Assembly: GCA_041684965.1 (NCBI GenBank)
Contig: JAWLGR010000002.1
Span: 124,001-188,000, forward strand
DNA length: 64,000 bases
Source: Mariniphaga sp041684965
GTDB lineage: Bacteria; Bacteroidota; Bacteroidia; Bacteroidales; Prolixibacteraceae
Direction of reading: 5' to 3'
Below the pieces are notes generated by a model. That model was not told the DNA's origin and did not search any database. It saw nothing but the letters and a program-made list of their open reading frames with translations. Below, in pieces: positions 36,067 to 42,676 of this stretch (positions are counted from its first letter, which is position 1; every line of letters begins with the position of its first letter). Both the position numbers and the translations under genes were made by a program.

Positions 36067-38328
36067 TTATGCATTTTGTTTCCGGATCATATTTAGTGCG
36101 GATCCAGCTTTAAACCACTCAATTTGTTGCTGATTATAAGTATGGTTTAACCTGACAATATCTTTATTCCCGTCACTATGGACAACTTCAAGTAAGAGTT
36201 GCTTTCCCTCAGCGAATTCATCTAAGTCTAAAAAATTGAACCTATCATCTTCCTGGATAATATCGTATTGATTTTCATTGTCGAATGTAAGGGCAAGCAT
36301 CCCCTGTTTTTTCAGATTGGTTTCATGAATCCGTGCAAAAGATTTAACAATCACAGCAACGACTCCCAGATGACGTGGTTCCATAGCAGCATGTTCACGT
36401 GAAGATCCTTCACCGTAATTGTGGTCACCTACGATGATTGTAGGAATTCCAAAAGCCTTGTATTTTCTTTGAACATTTGGAACTTCATCGTATTCCCCGG
36501 TAAGTTGGTTTTTTATCTTATTTGATTCGTTATTAAAAGCATTAATTGCCCCAATAAGCAAGTTGTTTGATATGTTATCGAGATGACCGCGAAATCTTAA
36601 CCAGGGGCCTGCCATAGAAATGTGGTCCGTAGTGCATTTCCCATAGGCTTTGATGAGCAGTCGGGCACCGGTTATATTTTTTCCATCCCACGATGGAAAA
36701 GGTTCAAGTAGTTGTAACCTGTTGGAATTGGGGTCGACAGAAATTTGAATGGTTGAACCATCATTTGCCGGGCTTTGATAGCCAGGATCTTTTACATCAA
36801 AACCTTTCACAGGCAATTCAAAGCCTGTAGGAGGTTCTAATTTAACAGGTTCACCGTTTTTTCCGGGAATAGTATCGTAGCGCGGATCAAAATCAAGCCT
36901 TCCTGAAATTGCAATCGCGGTTACAAGTTCTGGTGAAGTAACAAATGCATGCGTATTAGGATTTCCATCATTTCGTTTCGAGAAGTTTCTGTTAAATGAA
37001 TGTACGATCGTATTTGTTTCTTTTTTATCTGCTCCGGGACGTGCCCATTGCCCGATACACGGCCCGCAAGCATTGGCAAATACTTTTCCGCCCATTTGTT
37101 CAAATATATCGATATAACCATCCCGGTCAATTGTATACCTTACCTGCTCTGAACCGGGGGTAATTGTGAATTCTGACCTTGCTTTAAGTCCTTTTTCAAC
37201 GGCTTGCTTTGCTATTGAAGCAGCACGGGAAATATCTTCATAGGAGGAGTTGGTACAGCTTCCAATTAAACCAACCGATACTTCAAGCGGCCAGCCATGT
37301 TCCCGGGCAACTTTCTTCATTTCAGAAACCGGAGTGGCAAGATCGGGAGTGAATGGCCCGTTTACATGTGGCTCAAGCTCCGAAAGATTGATTTCTATGA
37401 GCTGGTCGTAATAGTCTTCAGGATTCTCATTAACTTCAGGATCTGATGTCAGATAGCTCTTTAGATTGTTAGCCATTTGAGCTATCTCACTTCTTCCAGT
37501 TGCCTTCAGGTACCGTTCCATGCTTTCATCATAAGCAAAAATGCTTGTCGTAGCACCCACTTCAGCACCCATGTTGCAGATTGTTCCTTTCCCTGTTGCA
37601 GAAATTGATTCAGCCCCTTCTCCAAAATATTCTACTATTGCTCCTGTACCCCCTTTAACAGTTAAAATACCAGCTACCTTGAGTATAATATCTTTTGGGG
37701 CAGCCCAGCCATTTAATTTCCCTGTTAATTTTACCCCAATAAGCTTGGGCATTTTTAATTCCCATGCCATTCCAGCCATAACATCAACAGCATCGGCACC
37801 TCCCACACCAATTGCAATCATACCCAAACCTCCGGCATTGGGTGTATGTGAGTCGGTACCAATCATCATACCCCCAGGGAATGCATAATTTTCAAGCACT
37901 ACCTGATGAATAATTCCTGCTCCGGGTTTCCAAAAACCGATACCGTATTTATTGGAAACGGATTCAAGAAAATCAAAAACTTCTTTATTTACATTGAAAG
38001 ATACTCCCAAATCAGTTCTCCCATCAACCTGGGCCTGAATTAGGTGGTCACAATGCACTGTAGAGGGTACCGCTGTTTTTTCCTTACCAGAATTCATAAA
38101 CTGAAGCAAAGCCATTTGTGCTGTTGCGTCTTGCATTGCAACCCTGTCAGGGGAAAAATCTACATAATCTTTGCCCCTTTTATATAACTGCAATTTCTCA
38201 TCATTGTGCAAATGAGAATAAAGAATTTTCTCGGCATAAGTCAAAGGGCGGTTTAGCTTTTCCTGGGCCTTTTTTACTTTGTCAGGTAACTCTGAATAAA
38301 TCTTTTTAATCAGGTATAAATCAAACAT
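36067..38328 (-). CDS. acn: Aconitate hydratase, mitochondrial-like type
   Basis: Isomerises citrate to isocitrate through a [4Fe-4S] cluster. The 753-residue protein matches mitochondrial aconitase in length and sequence style rather than the longer bacterial AcnA or AcnB. It shows the substrate-binding VPSTVHCDHLIQA, the GTDSHTPNAGGLG segment, and the cluster cysteines in GSCTNSSYED and ANACGPCIGQW. The swivel-domain segment GDHNYGEGSSREHAAMEPR is intact. It is the first gene of the acn-icd-icd-gltA operon. The upstream gap of nearly 600 bp contains a candidate small RNA reading in the same direction, terminated about 415 bp before this gene. Confidence 0.96.
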   Translation of the reverse strand: MFDLYLIKKIYSELPDKVKKAQEKLNRPLTYAEKILYSHLHNDEKLQLYKRGKDYVDFSPDRVAMQDATAQMALLQFMNSGKEKTAVPSTVHCDHLIQAQVDGRTDLGVSFNVNKEVFDFLESVSNKYGIGFWKPGAGIIHQVVLENYAFPGGMMIGTDSHTPNAGGLGMIAIGVGGADAVDVMAGMAWELKMPKLIGVKLTGKLNGWAAPKDIILKVAGILTVKGGTGAIVEYFGEGAESISATGKGTICNMGAEVGATTSIFAYDESMERYLKATGRSEIAQMANNLKSYLTSDPEVNENPEDYYDQLIEINLSELEPHVNGPFTPDLATPVSEMKKVAREHGWPLEVSVGLIGSCTNSSYEDISRAASIAKQAVEKGLKARSEFTITPGSEQVRYTIDRDGYIDIFEQMGGKVFANACGPCIGQWARPGADKKETNTIVHSFNRNFSKRNDGNPNTHAFVTSPELVTAIAISGRLDFDPRYDTIPGKNGEPVKLEPPTGFELPVKGFDVKDPGYQSPANDGSTIQISVDPNSNRLQLLEPFPSWDGKNITGARLLIKAYGKCTTDHISMAGPWLRFRGHLDNISNNLLIGAINAFNNESNKIKNQLTGEYDEVPNVQRKYKAFGIPTIIVGDHNYGEGSSREHAAMEPRHLGVVAVIVKSFARIHETNLKKQGMLALTFDNENQYDIIQEDDRFNFLDLDEFAEGKQLLLEVVHSDGNKDIVRLNHTYNQQQIEWFKAGSALNMIRKQNA

Positions 38329-38744
38329 GCTTTATTATTTTTGTTTGTTGAATCTTTTTTGAAATGTCACAAAAAACTAACAAAATTGAACCTCAAATGT
38401 TGTCAAATTAATAAGTATTTTCCTTTAAACAGCGCTAAATATATAGATTCTTGAATACGTTTAAAAAAAGGAGCTATAATTTAGAATGAATCTAAATTCA
38501 TTCGTGTGGTATTTGCATTTTTTAATTGAAAAAAAATTCTATTAAATATCTTTTTCCGATTTATATATTTGGTCGGGTTAAAGAGCATTTTTTAAATAAT
38601 TATATCTTGTTTATAATTTTATCAATTGCCGTATTTACAGAATACATTGAATGAGAAGAATACTATAAGCAGACTGAACAAGAGTAAACAATAACTACTG
38701 GTATGAAAATTGATTTAATTGATTCGGGTATTTTACAGGTATAG

Positions 38745-38779
38745 AAAAAAAAGAAGGATGGGTTCAACAACCCATCCTT
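38745..38779 (-). terminator. Intrinsic terminator of the candidate small RNA
   Basis: A perfect 11-bp stem with a 4-nt loop is followed on the minus strand by CTTTTTTTT. Being some 135 bp past the tonB stop with a promoter in between, it fits the small transcript better than tonB, though it could stop read-through from tonB as well. Confidence 0.82.
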
Positions 38780-38831
38780 TTCTCATTAAACTAACTAACC
38801 TAACTAAACCTAAACTTATGAAAATAAACGT
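38745..38831 (-). ncRNA. Candidate small RNA of about 87 nt
   Basis: A stand-alone transcription unit is visible on the minus strand. A consensus Bacteroidota promoter (38,836-38,866) predicts a start near 38,829-38,832. The transcript would begin with a U-rich leader, continue through a purine/U repeat built on GTTTAG and GTTAG units (near 38,781-38,815), and end in a perfect 11-bp hairpin AAGGATGGGTT / AACCCATCCTT (38,754-38,779) followed by eight T. No convincing reading frame is present. It could also be a decoupled leader of the acn operon, but the terminator and 415-bp distance speak against that. I do not recognise a named RNA family. Confidence 0.55.
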
Positions 38832-38835
38832 AGAA

Positions 38836-38866
38836 CAAAGATAAATTCTCTGTTGCATTTTTGCAA
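38836..38866 (-). promoter_or_regulatory. Consensus promoter of the candidate small RNA
   Basis: On the minus strand a TTG (-33 element, 38,866-38,864) is followed after 20 bp by TATCTTTG (-7 element, 38,843-38,836). Both elements and their spacing match the Bacteroidota sigma consensus, the best match seen in the window. Confidence 0.65.
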
Positions 38867-38867
38867 C
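38852..38867. promoter_or_regulatory. Palindrome overlapping the -33 element
   Basis: GTTGCA-N4-TGCAAC is a perfect 6-bp inverted repeat whose distal arm contains the -33 TTG of the small-RNA promoter. The placement suits a repressor operator; alternatively it is a weak hairpin after tonB. Confidence 0.4.
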
Positions 38868-38914
38868 TCATATGTGTTAAATCATGTTAAAGTGAGGTTA
38901 TTTAATTTTTCTTA

Positions 38915-39664
38915 TCATTGAGCAACAAATGTATAATGAATAGATCCATGCTGAGGTTCGGGCGCGCTATTGTCTTCATTAAAAACTGTACGTGAAGCAG
39001 CAGCTTTCGCATAGATATAAAGTTGCTCATCAGAGATTCCCGGAGATTTTTGAGGTTCGGCTGCAATAACCTTTCCCTGTCGGTTAACAGTTATATTCAC
39101 AACAATTTTTCCTCCTTTTCTTGTAAGATAGACTGGAATTGGCAGGCTTATGTGGTATCTGTTTTCAAGATAATAGACAATATTACTTTCCCCTGTGTAA
39201 ACTGAATTTTTAATTGATTCAGGATCCATTCCTTCGCTTGAACGGACAGGCATTTTAATATCTTCCAGTTTTACTTTTTCTTTTGAAAGCTGGTTGTTTA
39301 CATCTGAAACCAGATTTCTTGCTTGTTCCACTTCCTTCATATAATCCTCATCAAAAAAGTTGTCCTTTTGTGCAAGTCGGTTTGAGGCTACATTCGTATG
39401 GCTGCTTTGACTCTCAGAAAGAGGGGAAGATGCTTCATTCGGTATGGGCTCGCGTTCCTGCTGTTCATCCTGTTGCTGTTCTTCTTCCTGTATTTCCGGC
39501 TCGGTTATTAATTCAGGCAGTTCTATAAATATTTCTTCTTCCAGCAGGTTCCCTTTTTTATCTATGTCTGCAAAAAGAAAACCTAAAAAAAGCAAAATAT
39601 GAAACACAAGAGTACCAATTACCCCATATATATTCTGTTTGTATATTTCGTATAATTTTCCCAC
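38915..39664 (-). CDS. tonB: Energy transducer TonB
   Basis: A 249-residue inner-membrane-anchored periplasmic protein that carries proton-motive energy to outer-membrane receptors. A single N-terminal helix (about 14-33, VIGTLVFHILLFLGFLFADI) is followed by an acidic, Glu/Gln-rich linker (about 40-85). The C-terminal TonB domain starts near 165 with IPVYLTRKGGKIVVNITVNR and GKVIAAEPQKSPGISDEQLY. The linker lacks the usual Pro-Lys repeats. No ExbB/ExbD genes are adjacent. The start is GTG; a -7 element lies only 5 bp upstream of it, so the leader would be minimal. It is divergent from the barrel protein gene. Confidence 0.85.
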   Translation of the reverse strand: MGKLYEIYKQNIYGVIGTLVFHILLFLGFLFADIDKKGNLLEEEIFIELPELITEPEIQEEEQQQDEQQEREPIPNEASSPLSESQSSHTNVASNRLAQKDNFFDEDYMKEVEQARNLVSDVNNQLSKEKVKLEDIKMPVRSSEGMDPESIKNSVYTGESNIVYYLENRYHISLPIPVYLTRKGGKIVVNITVNRQGKVIAAEPQKSPGISDEQLYIYAKAAASRTVFNEDNSAPEPQHGSIHYTFVAQ

Positions 39665-39668
39665 TCGG

Positions 39669-39676
39669 CAAAAATA
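39669..39676 (-). promoter_or_regulatory. -7 element abutting the tonB start
   Basis: The minus-strand TATTTTTG matches TAnnTTTG and ends 5 bp before the GTG start of tonB. If functional it would produce a leaderless or nearly leaderless message; it may also be a chance match. Confidence 0.3.
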
Positions 39677-39839
39677 TAAAAATAACGGATGAGTTTCCGG
39701 AACAAAGAAAACGAAACACCATTGGCCAGTATTGCGGTTTTAAAAGTTTATTGGGTTTGATTTTTGAAGGCTTTAACTAAATTTAACAGCACATGGCCTG
39801 ATATGGAGCTTTTAAATTCATTATTTTTCCGAAAAATTA

Positions 39840-41738
39840 GTGATAATCCATTATAATTTGGAAAAGAGTAAAAATTTTGAAAACAGGAGCAAAATTCTGT
39901 TTTTTCTGATATTTATTTTGTTTTTTTTAGCTTTGATGCACCCTCAAAATCAATTGATTGCACAAAGTAATAAAAATGATTCACTTCGTTCAGCTAACAG
40001 TATGAACGAAAAGCATGAAATGTTTTACGACAGTCTTGAACATAAAGCCAAAAAGAATTCGATAACTGGTTTATTATATGATTTTTTAATTACACATTCC
40101 AGGATATCTCACGGTCGCGATACGATTACATATAACTATTATTCCCGAATGGAAGGAAAAATTATTTCCGAAATTTCAATAAATACGCTGGAAGTTTTTG
40201 GTCCTACTTTTGAAGATACGACCCGTAATGCTGTTTCATGGCTTGAAAAAACAGCAAATGCAGTTCATACCACATCAGGCAAAAGTACCATTGAAAAAAT
40301 GCTTCTTTTTCAGGTGGGTGATTTTCTGGATCCTGAAATTATTTATGAAAATGAACGTATTATCAGATCATTAAGATATATACAGGATGTGAGGTTTATT
40401 TTAGAACCAGATTCGATTTATAACGGACTTGTAAAAGTACATGTATTAACAAAAGATCGTTTCCCATTTGGAGTTACCGGTGATGTGAACGGAAATAAAT
40501 CTGCTGCCCTCGAAGTTTATAACCAGAATATTTTTGGAGTGGGACATGAGTTATCTGTTCGGTTCGTGGGGCATTTACGGCGGCAACCTTACGCAGGACT
40601 CGAAACATTTTACAAAATCAATAATATTCAGGGTAAATTTCTTGATGTTACTGCTGGATATATGAATACCTATAGAAGGGAGGGATTTAGTCTGGTAGCA
40701 GAAAAACCATTCATTATACCTTCAATAAAGTGGGGCTATGGAGGTTCTGCATTAAGAATGTACAGGACAGAAAAAATTGATGAACACGATCCTGTTCTTT
40801 CAGAAGTTCCCATGGATTTATCTTTTTTCAGTGCATGGGGAGGGCGCAGTTTTACAATCAAACCAAATTACATTCAAAATTCCCAAATGGTATTGTCTGC
40901 CGGTATCTATAACAACCGATTTATTCAGAGACCTGAACCTGATCCTGGAAATAAACAGTATTTTGCCAACAGTACTTTTCTGCTTACAGGTATCACTTTC
41001 GCACAGCGTCATTATACGCAAGACTACCTGGTATACAGTTATGGAATTACTGAAGATATTCCTGAAGGGTTTAAAAATGAAGTGGTTTATGGATATGATT
41101 TCAATGAATTTGGAAACAGACATTATGCACATTTGTTTTTGTCTAATGGAAACCTGCTGGTGAAGAGTGAAGGGTATTTATATCTTTCAGGTGGTATCGG
41201 CGGGTATTTTAGGAATAAAAGTTATGAGCAAGGCCAGGCTCAGTTGGGGATTAACTATATTTCGCGGCAAATAAGCGCAGGGCGTAAACGTTTAAGATTA
41301 TTTGTCCGCTCACAATATTTGTTGGGCATTAATCGCTTTGATATTGAAAATGTGGGTTTAAATGGGGACGACCACATCCGGGGGTTCAGGAGCAAAGATG
41401 TTTTGGGAAAGCAGCGTTTAAGCCTGAACCTGGAATATGTAATGTTTTTGCCTCAGCAGTTTTATAAATTTAATATGGCTGCATTTGGTTTTGCCGATTT
41501 AGGTATTATTGGTTCATCGGACGATATTATTTTTAATCAAAACTATTACAGTGGCCTTGGAGTCGGAATGAGGTTTCATAATGAGCATTTGGTATTTAAA
41601 ACTTTTCAAATACGGTTCGCATTTTATCCATTTTCTCCTGGCGATGTAAATTTCGCAGGGGTATTGATTAACGAACAACTTAAAAAGGATTTTTACAATT
41701 TTCGTCCAACAGCTCCAATGCCTCTCCGGTTTGAATAA
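39840..41738 (+). CDS. BamA/TamA-like outer-membrane protein with POTRA-type region
   Basis: A 632-residue exported protein. The N-terminus has a signal-peptide-like hydrophobic core (about 20-35, ILFFLIFILFFLALM) ending near LIAQS. Residues about 120-200 look like a POTRA module (GKSTIEKMLLFQVGDFLDPE, IIRSLRYIQDVRFILEPD). From about 210 on there are alternating amphipathic strands of a large barrel, with a late GDDHIRGFRSKDVLG loop similar to the conserved RGF motif of surface-antigen (D15) barrels. The role in outer-membrane assembly or export is inferred from fold alone. The start is uncertain: GTG is used, with a TTG six codons later as the alternative. The gene is divergent from tonB. 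Confidence 0.8.
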   Translation: MIIHYNLEKSKNFENRSKILFFLIFILFFLALMHPQNQLIAQSNKNDSLRSANSMNEKHEMFYDSLEHKAKKNSITGLLYDFLITHSRISHGRDTITYNYYSRMEGKIISEISINTLEVFGPTFEDTTRNAVSWLEKTANAVHTTSGKSTIEKMLLFQVGDFLDPEIIYENERIIRSLRYIQDVRFILEPDSIYNGLVKVHVLTKDRFPFGVTGDVNGNKSAALEVYNQNIFGVGHELSVRFVGHLRRQPYAGLETFYKINNIQGKFLDVTAGYMNTYRREGFSLVAEKPFIIPSIKWGYGGSALRMYRTEKIDEHDPVLSEVPMDLSFFSAWGGRSFTIKPNYIQNSQMVLSAGIYNNRFIQRPEPDPGNKQYFANSTFLLTGITFAQRHYTQDYLVYSYGITEDIPEGFKNEVVYGYDFNEFGNRHYAHLFLSNGNLLVKSEGYLYLSGGIGGYFRNKSYEQGQAQLGINYISRQISAGRKRLRLFVRSQYLLGINRFDIENVGLNGDDHIRGFRSKDVLGKQRLSLNLEYVMFLPQQFYKFNMAAFGFADLGIIGSSDDIIFNQNYYSGLGVGMRFHNEHLVFKTFQIRFAFYPFSPGDVNFAGVLINEQLKKDFYNFRPTAPMPLRFE

Positions 41739-41813
41739 TAGCAATATTGAATAACATTTTGAGGATGGGAGTATAATTGTTTCTTTCGGACAATTGAGAT
41801 AAAGGAATTCAGA

Positions 41814-41836
41814 CCAGATATTCAGTCTGGCCTTTC
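41814..41836 (+). terminator. Weak hairpin between converging genes
   Basis: A short stem, CCAGA / TCTGG, with a 7-nt loop is followed by a pyrimidine-rich CCTTTCTATC. It lies between the barrel gene and the converging sirtuin gene and may act as a terminator, but the stem is short. Confidence 0.3.
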
Positions 41837-41864
41837 TATCTTCCTATTGGGTTTAATCTTTATT

Positions 41865-42608
41865 TTATAAATAAAGCATTTTACCAATTTCTTTCATGGC
41901 TTCAGTGGCACGTGCTTCAATAAAAACATCGGTCACGGTGTGGGTAAAGGGAGAAGGTTTGATGTTTATTTCTATAATTTTTGCTCCTGTTTTCTTGGCT
42001 GCCTCAGGTATTTCCGCGGCGGGAAGCACTTCAGCATTTGTGCCGATTATAAGCAGCAGGTCTGATTTCCGGGCTTCATCAAATGATCGTTTCTTTGCAA
42101 ATTGAGGAATCGGTTCATTGAAAAATACCATATCCGGCTTTAAAATTCCCTTGCAGACATAGCATGTAGGTGGAAGGAAATTTAAATCTGCAAAACTCAA
42201 ATCATATTCCGATCCACATTCCATGCAAACAAGTTGTCGATAAGTACCATGAAGTTCATAAACGTATTTGCTTCCAGCTTTTTGATGCAAATGATCAATG
42301 TTCTGAGTAATAATTGACTCAAGGAAACTTCTTTTTTCCATTTTTGCCAGTATTTCATGCGCTACATTCGGTTCTGCGTCTCCCAGCTTATCGTAAAAAA
42401 TCTCTTTTATTTTTTTCCAGGATTGAAAGGGTTTTTTTTTGAAAAAATCTATTTCCAAAAAAATTGGATGGGTAGTATTCCATAACCCATCCGTCCCTCT
42501 GAAGGGTGGAATACCACTTTCAACCGAAATCCCGGCGCCGGTAAAAGCTACCATGTATTTGGATTTCCGGATTAGGTTTGCAGCTTTGTTAATATTGAGA
42601 ATATCCAT
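41865..42608 (-). CDS. cobB: NAD-dependent protein deacylase (sirtuin)
   Basis: A 247-residue Sir2-family enzyme that removes acyl groups from lysines using NAD. Motifs are complete: GAGISVESGIPPFRG (NAD loop), TQNIDHLHQKAG, catalytic His in ELHGTYRQ, four Zn cysteines (CMEC and CYVC), GTNAEVLPAAEIP and IIEINIKPSPF. Its position directly after an acyl-CoA synthetase/acetyltransferase fusion, and near acs, fits the well-known pairing in which CobB reactivates acetylated Acs. A hairpin separates it from the upstream gene, but the direction is the same. Confidence 0.93.
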   Translation of the reverse strand: MDILNINKAANLIRKSKYMVAFTGAGISVESGIPPFRGTDGLWNTTHPIFLEIDFFKKKPFQSWKKIKEIFYDKLGDAEPNVAHEILAKMEKRSFLESIITQNIDHLHQKAGSKYVYELHGTYRQLVCMECGSEYDLSFADLNFLPPTCYVCKGILKPDMVFFNEPIPQFAKKRSFDEARKSDLLLIIGTNAEVLPAAEIPEAAKKTGAKIIEINIKPSPFTHTVTDVFIEARATEAMKEIGKMLYL

Positions 42609-42624
42609 TAACCTGGTTTAATAA

Positions 42625-42654
42625 CTCCCGGCAGTATTTTTTTCCTGCCGGGAG
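42625..42654 (-). terminator. Hairpin between acyl-CoA synthetase fusion and sirtuin genes
   Basis: A perfect 10-bp inverted repeat, CTCCCGGCAG / CTGCCGGGAG, with a 10-nt loop lies 22 bp past the stop of the upstream gene. The downstream minus-strand sequence TTATTAAACC is only partly U-rich, so termination may be partial. Confidence 0.5.
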
Positions 42655-42676
42655 AATAAACGTTCCGGCGATAAAA

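Larger units (their letters stand above)
38329..38914. other. Intergenic region acn / tonB with candidate small RNA
   Basis: A 586-bp AT-rich gap between two leftward genes. The 38,745-38,867 part carries a promoter, a palindrome, a transcript-like segment and a terminator. The 38,329-38,744 part has no recognisable gene; it must contain the acn operon promoter, but no exact TAnnTTTG element was found there. Confidence 0.6.

Noticed and set aside
37541..37888. Long open frame antisense to acn (115 codons), with similar antisense frames under the OFA transporter and acs
   Set aside because: These are antisense shadows of strongly conserved enzymes and have no start signal or family features.
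38818..38844. Plus-strand mini-frame of 8 codons after a CTAA-rich leader
   Set aside because: The promoter, repeat and T-rich terminator signals all point to the minus strand; a rightward gene start here would have no coding continuation.
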